This document shows, piece after piece, positions 1 to 8,564 of a stretch of 43,464 nucleotides of DNA (position 1 is the stretch's first letter; every line of letters starts with the position of its first letter). The translations under genes and the position numbers were made by a program. Below the pieces are notes generated by a model. That model was not told the DNA's origin. It did not search any database and was given only the letters and a program-made list of their open reading frames with translations. Source of the stretch: Planctomycetota bacterium (GTDB lineage Bacteria; Planctomycetota; Phycisphaerae; Tepidisphaerales; Tepidisphaeraceae); the NCBI GenBank assembly GCA_026693085.1, contig JAPLNB010000214.1:1-43464 (forward strand). The letters run 5' to 3'.

Positions 1-930
1 GTAGTTGAGGTTGAGGGAGACGGAGGGGTAGTACTGGCCGAAGGCGACCTGGACGTCGTATTTGGCGGCGTCGACGGCAGCGACGGCGGCGACGAGGTCC
101 TGGCGGTACTGAGCCGCCTGTTCGAGCAACTGGTCGAGTGTGGGCAGTTCCGCAGGGATACGAACGTCATCGACGAGGGGGCAGGATTGGACGGGGACTC
201 CGAGCAGGAAGGTGAGGGTGGATCGGCCGTTGGCAACGTTGTTCTGTGCGGTGATGAGCAGGGCGCGAGTCGCGGCGGCCTGGGCTTCGCTCTGGGCGAC
301 GTCCAGGGGGATAGCGGTGCCGGCCTTCACTTTCTCGCTGGTCTCGTAGACGCGGCGATCCTGGACGGCGAGGGAGTTCTTGAGCACGTCAACGGAACGC
401 TCGGCGAGCGTGGCCTGGTAGTAGGTCTGGGCGACGCCGACGAGGACATTGGCCTGTGTGTTGAGCAGGAGGGCGCGGCGCTGGTCGGTGGTGAGGTTGG
501 CGGCACGGTAGGTATTGATGTCGCGGAAACCTCTGAAGAGGTTTTGGTTGCCGGAGACGGAGTTGGTGAAGGCGGCGTTGGTGGAGCTGAAGGGTGAGCC
601 GGTGTTTGGCTGGGATTGCTGGCGGAAGGAGTAGGCGGGGTTCATGGAGAGGGTGGGAAGGAAGTTGCCGAGGGCGCGGTCCTTGGCGATCAAAGCCTGG
701 AGATAGGCTTCGCCCTGAAGGCCGATCTGTTCACTGTTCTGGTTAGCCAGTTCGAGGGCGCGTTGGAGAGAAAGAGGCTCGCCGGGGGTGAAGGCGGGGA
801 GCGGCTGGTCGGGGCCGACGACGGAGCGATACTTGGCGACTTCTTTGGCCTGGTCGACGGCACAACCGGCGAGAGCGAGAAGGGCGACCAGAGTAAAAGC
901 TCGGAATCCATTTGACCAAACAGCGGTCAT
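1..930 (-). CDS. TolC-like outer-membrane efflux lipoprotein (3' end cut by the window)
   Basis: The frame runs open from an ATG at 930 to base 1, so at least 310 residues are present and the C-terminus lies outside the window. The N-terminus has a hydrophobic stretch ending in a lipobox (LALAGC, Cys at about residue 23). The body has the repetitive helical pattern of outer-membrane efflux proteins: LSLQRALELANQNSEQIG, then NLFRGFRDINTYRAA, then VAQTYYQATLAERSV. The predicted role is the outer-membrane channel of a tripartite efflux pump. An AGAAGGAG ribosome site precedes the start. The start overlaps the tetR stop as ATGA (927-930), so the two genes should be co-transcribed and translationally coupled. 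The family call is firm; the substrate is unknown. The inner-membrane pump may lie beyond the left edge. Confidence 0.85.
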   Translation of the reverse strand, partial: MTAVWSNGFRAFTLVALLALAGCAVDQAKEVAKYRSVVGPDQPLPAFTPGEPLSLQRALELANQNSEQIGLQGEAYLQALIAKDRALGNFLPTLSMNPAYSFRQQSQPNTGSPFSSTNAAFTNSVSGNQNLFRGFRDINTYRAANLTTDQRRALLLNTQANVLVGVAQTYYQATLAERSVDVLKNSLAVQDRRVYETSEKVKAGTAIPLDVAQSEAQAAATRALLITAQNNVANGRSTLTFLLGVPVQSCPLVDDVRIPAELPTLDQLLEQAAQYRQDLVAAVAAVDAAKYDVQVAFGQYYPSVSLNLNY

Positions 931-1502
931 CGGAAAGTCTCCTTCTGCAAGCCGTGGCGGAACAGGCGAAGGATCTGGTCAGCCAGGGCTTTTTCTTTGA
1001 TATCTTTGGGGCCGTACAAGATTGCTGAGCGAATGAGGCCTGGGATGAAGACGGCGGTGAGTTGCGGATGGGGATCAGTCCAGGATTGCTGGTCGGCGCC
1101 GCGACGAAGAACCTGTTCGATGAAGCCGATGAGTTGGCGGCGGGCGGGCAAGAGGCTTTCGCGACCTTTGAACGAATCAATGGCGCGCATCAGCTCAAAG
1201 AGGTAAGGATGGGCATAGGCGAAGGTGACCATCAGGCGGATGGTTTTTTCGAGCGCGTCGCCTGGCGACAGATCATTGGTAATGGACTGGCTGAGTTGTT
1301 CCATGATTTGCATCACGCCGTCGTGGATGAGGGAACGGTAGAGGTCTTCTTTGCTCTTGAAGTAGATGTAGAGCGTTCCCTTTCCGACCTGTGCGGCGGC
1401 GGCGACGTCGTCGAGCCGGACCTCATGGAAGGGGCGGGTGGCGAAGAGCTTGGCCGCGGTGGCAGTGATCTTCTGGCGTTTTTTTTCGTCCGGCCGCTGC
1501 AT
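927..1502 (-). CDS. TetR/AcrR-family transcriptional repressor
   Basis: This 191-residue protein has the normal TetR length. The N-terminal helix-turn-helix is clear: KITATAAKLFATRPFHEVRL, DDVAAAAQVGKGTLYIYF, KSKEDLYRSL. The C-terminal two thirds are helical and hydrophobic, as expected for a ligand-binding and dimerisation domain. It is divergent from the membrane fusion protein gene and directly upstream of the TolC-like gene, which is the usual setting of a local efflux repressor. A perfect 6-2-6 inverted repeat in the divergent intergenic region (1555-1568) is a likely operator, close to both promoters. The start ATG at 1500-1502 is the first in frame and begins the canonical domain. The inducing ligand cannot be inferred. 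Confidence 0.93.
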   Translation of the reverse strand: MQRPDEKKRQKITATAAKLFATRPFHEVRLDDVAAAAQVGKGTLYIYFKSKEDLYRSLIHDGVMQIMEQLSQSITNDLSPGDALEKTIRLMVTFAYAHPYLFELMRAIDSFKGRESLLPARRQLIGFIEQVLRRGADQQSWTDPHPQLTAVFIPGLIRSAILYGPKDIKEKALADQILRLFRHGLQKETFR

Positions 1503-1511
1503 ACTGGTTGC

Positions 1512-1539
1512 TTGCCCGATGGACGGGGAAGATTATACT
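1512..1539 (+). promoter_or_regulatory. Promoter for the membrane fusion protein unit
   Basis: A TTGCCC -35 box (1512-1517) and a TATACT -10 box (1534-1539) are 16 bp apart on the plus strand. The same AT-rich block read on minus is TATAAT (1532-1537), a consensus -10 for tetR, although no convincing -35 is visible there. The start sites therefore lie back to back beside the palindrome at 1555-1568. Confidence 0.5.
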
Positions 1540-1554
1540 CTCAATCCGGTCAAA

Positions 1555-1568
1555 ACTGACCCGTCAGT
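1555..1568. promoter_or_regulatory. Putative TetR operator palindrome
   Basis: ACTGAC-CC-GTCAGT is a perfect 6-bp inverted repeat with a 2-bp centre. It lies 16 bp downstream of the plus-strand -10 and about where the -35 of the minus-strand tetR promoter should be. Binding there would block both transcripts, which is the usual autoregulatory geometry for TetR proteins. The link to this regulator is inferred from position only. Confidence 0.55.
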
Positions 1569-1627
1569 ATTGTAAAATGAACGTGCGGCGAGTCAAACGG
1601 CTGAGCACCTTCATCGCGAGCGAGGGT

Positions 1628-2923
1628 ATGCAATTGAGGAAGGCAAAGATACTGGGCAGGTTGGTGGTCGCGGGGATGTTGTTGACGACGGCCATTGCAG
1701 GATGCGAGAAGCCGGAAGCGAAGCTGGTGGTGCCGAGGGATACCACGCCGCTGGCGGTTCAACTGGAGCAGGTCAGGACGCAGAGCATGCAGCGGAGCGT
1801 GGAGGTGGTGGGGTCGCTGTGGGGCAATGAGGAGGCGACGATCTCGGCGAAGGTGGCGGGACGGATCGCGGCGATCTACAAGGACATGGGCGAAGCCGTG
1901 GAGGGCGATGAGGTACTGGCGCAGATTGAGAAGAAGGATTACGAGCTGGCGATGAATCAGAAGGACCTGGCAATGCGCGTGGCGCTGGCGAGAGTGGGGC
2001 TGAAGGAGCTGCCGGCGGCGGATTTCGAACTGGAGAAGGTTCCGACGGTGGAGCGGGCGAAGCTGCAGATGGAAAATGCGGATGCGAAGCTCAAGCGTGG
2101 TCAGCAGCTTCACGATAAGCAACCGCCGCTGCTGAGCGACCAGGATTTCGCGGACCTGAAGACAGCGGCGGCGGTGATGTGGAAGAATTACGACGTGGAG
2201 CTGTTAAACGCGCAGACGTCGCTGGTCGAGGCCAAAGCGAGGAAGGCCGACATGGATGTGGCCAGCAGGGCGCTGGAAGATACGGCGGTGCGCGCAGCGA
2301 GATTCGCAGGGGTCGGGATTGCGCCAGCCACACAACCAGCGGGTGAAGGGGGCGCGACGAAGCGGAGCTCGTATCTGATTGCGCAGCGGCTGGTGGCGGT
2401 GGGCGAGTATGTGAAGGAGGGAACGGCATTGTTCCGGCTGGTCGAGGTGGACCCTGTGAAGCTGAAGGCGCTGGCGCCGGAGTGGAATGCGGCGGAGATA
2501 GCGGTGGGGCAGAAGGTGCGGGTGAACGTGCAGGCGTACCCGGATGATTTTTGGGGGCAGGTGTCGCGGATCAACCCGCAAGTGGATCAGGGGAGCCGGA
2601 CGTTTCAGATTGAGGCGGTGATTCCGAATGCGAAGGGGCTGCTGAAGCCGGGGGCGTTTGCCAAGGCGTCGGTGCAGACGCAGGTGGATACGAAGGTTCT
2701 CTTTGTGCCTCAGAAAGCGGTGGCGATGTTTGCAGGGGTAAGCAAGGTGTTTGTGGTACGCGGCGGCAGAGCGGCGGAGATTGTGGTTGAGACGGGGCGC
2801 CAGCCAGGGGATCTCGTCGAAATCGTGAGGGGTCTGAAGGGGGATGAGTCGGTTATCATCACCGGAGCGAACCGATTGGCCGGGGGCGTGCCAGTGGTGA
2901 CGATCGAGCGGGGTGGAGAGTAA
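1628..2923 (+). CDS. RND/HlyD-type membrane fusion lipoprotein
   Basis: From ATG 1628 the protein has 431 residues and begins with a lipoprotein signal (KILGRLVVAGMLLTTAIAGC). This start is preferred over upstream in-frame ATGs at 1508 and 1577 because it puts the signal peptide at the N-terminus and has a GAGCGAGGG upstream. The adaptor layout is visible: a first lipoyl half (EATISAKVAGRIAAIYKDMG), a helical hairpin, a second lipoyl half (LVAVGEYVKEGTALFRLVEV), a beta-barrel (VRVNVQAYPDDFWGQVSRIN) and a C-terminal membrane-proximal domain (GDESVIITGANRLAGGVPVV). It would bridge an inner-membrane pump and the TolC-like channel encoded divergently. No RND pump follows; a methyltransferase does, which is unusual. 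Confidence 0.9.
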   Translation: MQLRKAKILGRLVVAGMLLTTAIAGCEKPEAKLVVPRDTTPLAVQLEQVRTQSMQRSVEVVGSLWGNEEATISAKVAGRIAAIYKDMGEAVEGDEVLAQIEKKDYELAMNQKDLAMRVALARVGLKELPAADFELEKVPTVERAKLQMENADAKLKRGQQLHDKQPPLLSDQDFADLKTAAAVMWKNYDVELLNAQTSLVEAKARKADMDVASRALEDTAVRAARFAGVGIAPATQPAGEGGATKRSSYLIAQRLVAVGEYVKEGTALFRLVEVDPVKLKALAPEWNAAEIAVGQKVRVNVQAYPDDFWGQVSRINPQVDQGSRTFQIEAVIPNAKGLLKPGAFAKASVQTQVDTKVLFVPQKAVAMFAGVSKVFVVRGGRAAEIVVETGRQPGDLVEIVRGLKGDESVIITGANRLAGGVPVVTIERGGE

Positions 2924-3587
2924 CAGCGACATGGACGGCAGTGGTGAGCGATATTTGGCGCCTTACGTTCGGGCAACGGAGCGTCATGGTGCAGGGTTTG
3001 AATCGCTGTTGTGGGCGAGCCCGGCGTCACAGCGGGCGCGGTTTGAAGCGATGGCAAGACTGTGTGATTTTGGCGGGCGGAAAGTGCTGGACGCCGGATG
3101 CGGGCGGGCAGATTTCCTGGATTACCTGTTGGAGCGGGGAATCAAGCCGGCACATTATGTGGGTATCGAAGCGATGCCGGAGCTGGTGGAGGCGGGTCGG
3201 CAGAAGAATCGGCCGCGGAGCGTGATTGTGCAGGCGGACTTCGTGCGGGAGCCGTCGCGGCTGCTGGTGGAGGCGGATGTAGTTGTATTGTGCGGTTCGA
3301 TGAACACGTTTGACGCCGCCGGGTTTTTCGGCACTATTCGGACGGCATACGACGCTGCGACAGAGGTGGTGGTCTTTAATTTTCTGTCTTCCCCGCGGCT
3401 GGCTGCAGCAGAATGGCTGAGTTGGCATGATCCGGCGGACGTGCTGGCATTCGTTGAGCGGTTTTCGGATGATGTGAGAAGGCTGGCGGACTATATGGAC
3501 GGTGATTGTACGGTCGCGATACGCAAGGCAGAGGGAGCGGGCGACAACCACGGCCAGATGCTTGCCGATGAAGGGCCAAGACGCTGA
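2913..3587 (+). CDS. Class I SAM-dependent methyltransferase
   Basis: This protein of up to 224 residues carries the SAM-binding motif I as VLDAGCGRADF and an acidic motif II region (YVGIEAMPELVEAG). A third strand reads ADVVVLCGSMNTFD, where methyltransferases usually have a catalytic or post-I motif. The substrate is unknown. ATG 2913 overlaps the end of the fusion protein gene by 11 bp; ATG 2931 would avoid this and is equally possible. The 3' end overlaps the next gene as ATGA (3584-3587), so fusion protein, methyltransferase and phosphatase look like one transcription unit. Class I folds are easy to recognise but poor guides to substrate, so no pathway is assigned. Confidence 0.8.
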   Translation: MESNSDMDGSGERYLAPYVRATERHGAGFESLLWASPASQRARFEAMARLCDFGGRKVLDAGCGRADFLDYLLERGIKPAHYVGIEAMPELVEAGRQKNRPRSVIVQADFVREPSRLLVEADVVVLCGSMNTFDAAGFFGTIRTAYDAATEVVVFNFLSSPRLAAAEWLSWHDPADVLAFVERFSDDVRRLADYMDGDCTVAIRKAEGAGDNHGQMLADEGPRR

Positions 3588-4327
3588 TGAGCGGCCGAAT
3601 TGACGTACACTCGCACCTGATTCCCGGCATTGATGATGGATGCGCGAACCTGGAGCAATCGATCACCTGCGCACGGGTGCTGGTTGACGCGGGGTTCACG
3701 CACGCGTTTTGCACGCCGCACGTCTGGACGAACCTGCCGGAGAACACGCCGGCGTCGATCGTTCGGCGAACGGCGGAACTGCAGGCGCATTTTGATGCGG
3801 CGGGCGTCGCGCTGCAGGTGTTGCCAGGGGGTGAGCTGAACCTGGGGCCCGAGATTGCGAACATGAGGGCGCCGGACGTCGTCTCGTATGCGATGGGGGG
3901 CAAGTTCTGTCTATTCGATCTGTGGGCGGATGAGTTGCCGGACTTTTTCGAGGCGGCGGTTCGGCATCTGCAATCACTGGGGCTGAAGCTGGTCCTTGCG
4001 CATCCGGAACGGATGAAGGCAGCTCAGGATGATCCGGGGGCGGTCGAGCGAATGCAGGAACTGGGGCTGCTGCTACAGGGGAATTTGCAGTGTTTCATTG
4101 ATCCGGAAGACTGGGCGACGCGGCGAACGGCGGTGAAATTCCTGCTGGACCGGCGGTACACGTTTCTGGCAACGGATACGCACAGGCCGGACTCGCTCCC
4201 GCAGCGAATGCATGGCTTGAGGCGGGCGATTGAGCTGGCGGGACACGAGGAAGTGACCAGGCTCACGGTGGAAAATCCGCGGATGCTGCTCGATGCGGCA
4301 GGGTCAAACGGTCAAGGGTCAGATTAG
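3584..4327 (+). CDS. CpsB/CapC-type PHP-domain protein tyrosine phosphatase
   Basis: The N-terminus IDVHSHLIPGIDDGC is the signature of the CpsB/CapC (YwqE) branch of the PHP superfamily, in which clustered His/Asp residues bind metals for phosphotyrosine hydrolysis. Further metal-ligand blocks are visible as FCTPHVW, LPGGELNLGPEI, LVLAHPERM and LATDTHRP. At about 246 residues it matches the usual length of roughly 240-260. Family members control polysaccharide chain length by dephosphorylating BY-kinases; none is encoded nearby, although a glycosyltransferase lies at 6.8-8.4 kb. The start is taken at the ATG that overlaps the methyltransferase stop. Its last 4 bp overlap the convergent peptidase gene (4324-4327). 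The phosphatase activity is inferred from family. Confidence 0.85.
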   Translation: MMSGRIDVHSHLIPGIDDGCANLEQSITCARVLVDAGFTHAFCTPHVWTNLPENTPASIVRRTAELQAHFDAAGVALQVLPGGELNLGPEIANMRAPDVVSYAMGGKFCLFDLWADELPDFFEAAVRHLQSLGLKLVLAHPERMKAAQDDPGAVERMQELGLLLQGNLQCFIDPEDWATRRTAVKFLLDRRYTFLATDTHRPDSLPQRMHGLRRAIELAGHEEVTRLTVENPRMLLDAAGSNGQGSD

Positions 4328-5688
4328 AGGTTGGCGAGTTGGGCATAGAGTGCGGCGGCGGTGCGGGTGCCGTGGTAGAAGCAATCGAGGTCAAACTTTT
4401 CGTTTGGGGAATGAACACGGTCGTCGGGGAGGCCGAAGCCGACGAGCAGCGTGTCGATTCCGAGGATGGATTTGATCTGTCCAACGACGGGAATACTGCC
4501 GCCTTCGCGGATGAACACGGGGTCGGCGCCGAAGCCTTGCTTGATAGCAGCGGCGGCGAGTTGGGTGGGTTTGCCATCGAGTGGGACGAGGACGGGGCCG
4601 CCGAGGCTATGCTGGGCGAATTCGATGGTGACGGTCTTGGGGCAGCGATCGCGCATGGCTTGGATGAAGGCGGCTTCGATCTTATTGGGGTCCTGATTGG
4701 GGACCAAACGCATGGAGACTTTGGCAGAGGCTTTGGCGGGGATGATGGTTTTTGCGCCAGGTCCCTGATAGCCGCTGGTCAGGCCGTTGATATCGCAGGT
4801 CGGTCGGGCCCAGGAGCGTTCGAGCGTGGAGAACCCGGCTTCGCCAAAAAGCCCGGGGATTTTGAGTTCCTGCATGTATTTCCGGTCGTCATGGGGGAGA
4901 CGGGCGAACTGGTCGCGCTCGGCCTTTGAGAGAGGCAGGACATCGTCATAGAAGCCGGGGATATTGACGCTGCCGTCGGGGTTGTGGAGTGTAGCCAGGA
5001 GTTCGGCCAGGACGTTGGCGGGGTTGTGCACAGCGCCGCCGTACATGCCGCTGTGCAAGTCAAAGGCTGGGCCGGTGATGAAGACTTCCATGTAGACCAG
5101 GCCACGGAGCCCATAGGTTATTGCGGGCAGGCCGCGGGCGAATTGACCGGTGTCGGAGATGACGGCAAGGTCGGCGGCGAGGTCCGCGCGGCGTTGTTTC
5201 AGGAAGTTTTCGAGGTTATCGCTGCCGATTTCCTCTTCGCCTTCGAACAGGGCAATGAGATTCACAGGTAGCCCCCCCTGCTGCTGCCAGGCGCGGATGG
5301 CTTCGACGTGGGCAAAGACCTGGCCTTTGTCGTCAACCGCGCCGCGGGCGTAGATGGCGCCGCCTCGCTCGGTAGGCTCGAATGGCGGGGTGATCCATTG
5401 TTCGAGCGGCTCGGGGGGTTGGACGTCGTAGTGGCCATAGAGCAGGATGGTTGGGCGGCCGGGTTTGCGGTCGGTGGCGGCCAGGACAATGGGATGGCCT
5501 GGGGTGGATTCGACGGTCGCGCGCAGGCCGGTCTGGCGGATCTGGTCGGCCAGCCACTCGGCACACCGCCGCATGTCGGGCGCGTGCTCCGGCTTGGTGC
5601 TGACGGAGGGGATGCGAAGAAAATCCTTCAGGCTGGCGATCGACTGGCTGCGACGGGCATTGATGCTTTGGAAAACGCGATCAAGCAT
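4324..5688 (-). CDS. M20 family metallopeptidase (dipeptidase-like)
   Basis: This 454-residue protein has the M20 zinc-peptidase motifs in order: LLYGHYDVQPPEPLEQW (first metal ligand and the conserved Asp), RGAVDDKGQ (bridging Asp), EGEEEIGSDNL (catalytic Glu then metal ligand), and LHSGMYGGAVHNPA, part of the dimerisation lid. The PEPLEQW and LHSGMYGG signatures match the branch that contains CNDP-type dipeptidases. No signal peptide is seen, so it should act in the cytoplasm on dipeptides or short peptides. It ends tail-to-tail with the phosphatase gene, overlapping by 4 bp. AGGA lies 9 nt upstream of the start. M20 members also include deacetylases and carboxypeptidases, so the substrate is not fixed. 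Confidence 0.92.
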   Translation of the reverse strand: MLDRVFQSINARRSQSIASLKDFLRIPSVSTKPEHAPDMRRCAEWLADQIRQTGLRATVESTPGHPIVLAATDRKPGRPTILLYGHYDVQPPEPLEQWITPPFEPTERGGAIYARGAVDDKGQVFAHVEAIRAWQQQGGLPVNLIALFEGEEEIGSDNLENFLKQRRADLAADLAVISDTGQFARGLPAITYGLRGLVYMEVFITGPAFDLHSGMYGGAVHNPANVLAELLATLHNPDGSVNIPGFYDDVLPLSKAERDQFARLPHDDRKYMQELKIPGLFGEAGFSTLERSWARPTCDINGLTSGYQGPGAKTIIPAKASAKVSMRLVPNQDPNKIEAAFIQAMRDRCPKTVTIEFAQHSLGGPVLVPLDGKPTQLAAAAIKQGFGADPVFIREGGSIPVVGQIKSILGIDTLLVGFGLPDDRVHSPNEKFDLDCFYHGTRTAAALYAQLANL

Positions 5689-5806
5689 GATCAGTCCTGG
5701 TTAGAGGTACGCGGGGAGATTATGGCACGGGACGGCCGAATCGCAAATGGTTCAGAACCAAACACAGATTTGCAGCCGAGTATGGCGTCAAGTTAATCTG
5801 TTGGAC

Positions 5807-6802
5807 ATGATCACGGCGTATATCATTTACGGCGACGGACGGGTATCGACAAGCACCGAACCCCATGACCTGGCCACAGCGATTAGAGACCCCAAGGCGC
5901 GGTTCTGGGTGGATATGGAGCGACCCACCGACGAAGAGATCGCAATCCTCGACGAAGTATTCGGGTTTCACCCGCTGGCAATCGAGGACACGATCCAGTA
6001 CACGCAGCGGCCGAAGATCGAGAGCTACAACCACATCGGCGACGTGTGCCAGCAGGGATACTTCTTCATGGTGATCCACGGGCCGGACCAGGAGACGTTC
6101 CGCGAGCGGCTGCAGACGAAGGAACTCGATCTGTTTGTGTCGGAGCGTTACCTGGTGACGATCCACGAAGAGCTGATGCGGTCGATCATGGTGGTCAAGG
6201 AGCGGGCGAAGGTGGATTCGCGGATCGTCCTGGAGCCGGGAATTGACATGCTCCTGCACAGCATCCTGGACCACATCATCGACAACTACCAGCCGATTCT
6301 CGACTACCTGGAGGTGGCGTTGGACAATCTGGAGGAGGAGGCGCTGACCTCGCCGACGTCGGACTTGCTTAGCCGCATTGCCGTGAAGAAGCGGGAGTTG
6401 TTGAATTTCCGGCGGATCGTTGGGCCACAGCGTGAAGTGGTGGCGCAGCTTGCCAGGGGCGAGGTGCCGTTCATCCGCGAGAGCGCGCGCATCTACATGC
6501 GCGACGTGTTGGACCATTTGAACCGGACGGTCGAAGTAATCGAGATCTATCGCGACCTGATCATGGGAACCCGGGATATCTATCTGTCGAGTATCAACAA
6601 CAATCTGAACCAGATCATGAAAACGCTGACGATCATCAGCGTGGTCGCGCTGCCGATGACGGTGATCACCAGCTTCTTTGGGATGAACTTTGAGCACATC
6701 CCCGGGCTGCACTCGGTGGTGGCATTCTGGGTGATGATGGTGCTCATGTTCGCGATTGTGGGGACGATGCTGTTTCTGTTCTATTGGAAGAAGTGGATCT
6801 AA
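5807..6802 (+). CDS. corA: CorA-family magnesium/divalent cation channel
   Basis: The C-terminus has two transmembrane segments separated by the selectivity loop FFGMNFEHIPG; GMN is the hallmark of CorA channels. The first segment is LTIISVVALPMTVITSFF and the second VVAFWVMMVLMFAIVGTMLF, followed by the basic tail YWKKWI. The N-terminal cytoplasmic funnel is typical: RFWVDMERPTDEE, HPLAIEDTIQ and RPKIESYNHIG. ATG 5807 (331 residues) is preferred because MITAYIIYGDG is a normal CorA beginning; an in-frame ATG at 5747 would add 20 residues with no recognisable character. It is divergent from the M20 gene and convergent with the glycosyltransferase. Confidence 0.95.
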   Translation: MITAYIIYGDGRVSTSTEPHDLATAIRDPKARFWVDMERPTDEEIAILDEVFGFHPLAIEDTIQYTQRPKIESYNHIGDVCQQGYFFMVIHGPDQETFRERLQTKELDLFVSERYLVTIHEELMRSIMVVKERAKVDSRIVLEPGIDMLLHSILDHIIDNYQPILDYLEVALDNLEEEALTSPTSDLLSRIAVKKRELLNFRRIVGPQREVVAQLARGEVPFIRESARIYMRDVLDHLNRTVEVIEIYRDLIMGTRDIYLSSINNNLNQIMKTLTIISVVALPMTVITSFFGMNFEHIPGLHSVVAFWVMMVLMFAIVGTMLFLFYWKKWI

Positions 6803-6830
6803 GAAAGCAGGCAACAAGCGAACGCGGGGG

Positions 6831-8441
6831 TCAGGTGGAGACGGCGCCGGGGGCGGCGTCGTGGGCGAGTTCGTCGGTTTCGCGGCTCATCTTGAAGAGG
6901 ATGTGGAAGGAGTTGAGGCCGACGTAGAAATAGCCGCAAGCGAAGATGAGCAGGAACGGGACGGAGGCGACGCCATAGCCCCAGTAGAGGCTGATCCAGA
7001 TGCAGCAGGACATGTAGCATCCGAACGCGACCTCAAGGATCGGCATGGAGAGGCGAGTAAAGGTGAGCACTTGCTGCGGGCGGTAGGTGCTGCGAGATTG
7101 TCCCGTGACCCCATACTTGAGCGTGCGGATAAACTCGCTCGGCTTGCGGCGGATAGCGCCCCAGATGGCTTCCAGAACGGCTTTGGCGTTGTTGAGACTG
7201 ACGCCCACACCGAGCGCCATCAGGAAGGGCACATAAAGCAACGCCTTCCAACCGGCTTCGCGGCCAAACAGTTCGCGCTGTCCGTAAACGAAAAAAGTGC
7301 TGGCGGAGCAGGTGGCGAGAATGAAGAGGGTCGCGCTGAAGATGTGCTGGCTCCACGGGTGGGGCTTGAGCGGGCTCATGGCGTAAAAGAAGATGGGGTA
7401 CATCAGGACGGTGACCGCCACCATCATGGGATATACGACCGTGTTGCTGAGGTGGAAAAAGGCCTCGGTCTTGACGCGGTAAGAGAGATGTTTGGAACGG
7501 AGGATTCCTGGCAAGAGTTTCATAGCGGTCTGGAAGCCGCCCTTTGTCCAGCGATGGGCCTGCTGCTTGAAGCTGATGATCTCGGGCGGAAGCTCGGCCG
7601 GGGCACAGAACTGCGGCAGGTAGACGAACTGCCAACCCTTGATCTGGGCGCGATAGGACAGGTCGAGATCTTCGGTGAGGGTATCGTGCTGCCAGCCGCC
7701 CGCGTCGTCGATAGTCTTGCGGCGCCAGACGCCGGCGGTGCCGTTGAAGTGCATGAACCGGCCGCTGCGGTTTCGGGCGGTGTGCTCGATGACAAAGTGC
7801 GCGTCGAGGAAAATCGCCTGGGTCTTGGTCAGCAGCGACGCGTCGCGGTTCAGGTGGTCCCAGCGAACCTGGACCATGCCGACCTTGTCGTCGGCGAAAT
7901 AGTGGACCACGTTGCGCAACATGTCGCGTGGGGGGACAAAATCGGCGTCGAAGATGGCGATGAATTCACCCGTAGCTTCCTTAAGCCCGGCCTCCAATGC
8001 GCCGGCCTTGTAGCCGGTGCGGTTCTCGCGGTGAATGCACTTGATCGGGTAGCCTTTGGCGGCCCATTCTTCGCACGCCAGCCGGGCGATTCCGGCCGAG
8101 TGGTCGGTGCTGTCGTCGAGAACCTGGATTTCGAGCCTGTCCAGCGGATAGTCAAGCTGGCAGGTAGCGCGAATAATTCGCTGTGCGACCATGTCTTCGT
8201 TGTACATGGGAAGCTGCACGGTAATCCGCGGGAGCTGCGCGAACGAACTCTTGGGCTGATAGGTGTTGTGGCGGTGCTTGATGTAGAGATAAACGAGGAT
8301 GTATCGATGGAGGCCGTAGAAGGCGATAGCGCAAAGAGTCCCCAGATAGAAACCTACCAACAAATACCAGCCGACATGATTCCACATAAGAAGCGTCTCG
8401 TTCCTGCTCGAAGAGGCCCATTCCAAAGCTTTGAGGAGCAT
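6831..8441 (-). CDS. Membrane glycosyltransferase family 2, cellulose-synthase-like
   Basis: This processive GT2 enzyme has the full D,D,D,Q..RW set: VLDDSTD (Asp109-110), FDADF (165-167), TEDLDLSYRA (256-258) and QQAHRW (293-298). There is one N-terminal membrane segment (about 22-46). Four or more C-terminal ones follow residue 320, including VVYPMMVAVTVLMYPIFF and VPFLLIFACGYFYVGL. The layout matches bacterial cellulose synthase-like and CslA/glucomannan-type enzymes that polymerise and export a polysaccharide. There is no PilZ domain (RxxxR) after the catalytic part, so direct c-di-GMP control is not evident. ATG 8441 or ATG 8387 (MWNHVGWYLL) could be the start. No bcs accessory genes are adjacent. 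Confidence 0.93.
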   Translation of the reverse strand: MLLKALEWASSSRNETLLMWNHVGWYLLVGFYLGTLCAIAFYGLHRYILVYLYIKHRHNTYQPKSSFAQLPRITVQLPMYNEDMVAQRIIRATCQLDYPLDRLEIQVLDDSTDHSAGIARLACEEWAAKGYPIKCIHRENRTGYKAGALEAGLKEATGEFIAIFDADFVPPRDMLRNVVHYFADDKVGMVQVRWDHLNRDASLLTKTQAIFLDAHFVIEHTARNRSGRFMHFNGTAGVWRRKTIDDAGGWQHDTLTEDLDLSYRAQIKGWQFVYLPQFCAPAELPPEIISFKQQAHRWTKGGFQTAMKLLPGILRSKHLSYRVKTEAFFHLSNTVVYPMMVAVTVLMYPIFFYAMSPLKPHPWSQHIFSATLFILATCSASTFFVYGQRELFGREAGWKALLYVPFLMALGVGVSLNNAKAVLEAIWGAIRRKPSEFIRTLKYGVTGQSRSTYRPQQVLTFTRLSMPILEVAFGCYMSCCIWISLYWGYGVASVPFLLIFACGYFYVGLNSFHILFKMSRETDELAHDAAPGAVST

Positions 8442-8457
8442 GGAATGGCGGGCACCG

Positions 8458-8547
8458 CTACGCCTTTGTGAAGCCTGCTACAGATCCCGAACGCGCAAAC
8501 ACTGCTCCGTCTTCCAGCCCCGGCACACCGAAACGCACCCGGATCAA
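8458..8547 (-). CDS. Possible short upstream reading frame in the glycosyltransferase leader
   Basis: A TTG-initiated frame of 29 codons (LIRVRFGVPGLED onward, ending SVAGFTKA) lies in the predicted 5' leader of the glycosyltransferase and stops 17 bp before its first ATG. The residue mix looks protein-like, but no clear ribosome site is visible and the DNA may instead be part of a dispersed intergenic repeat. This is recorded only as a candidate. Confidence 0.2.
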   Translation of the reverse strand: MIRVRFGVPGLEDGAVFARSGSVAGFTKA

Positions 8548-8564
8548 CGTCCCGTCTTTATGCC

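Noticed and set aside
6756-8471. 571-codon plus-strand frame
   Set aside because: It mirrors the glycosyltransferase on the opposite strand, which carries all GT2 motifs; the plus translation is low-complexity Gly/Glu/Val.
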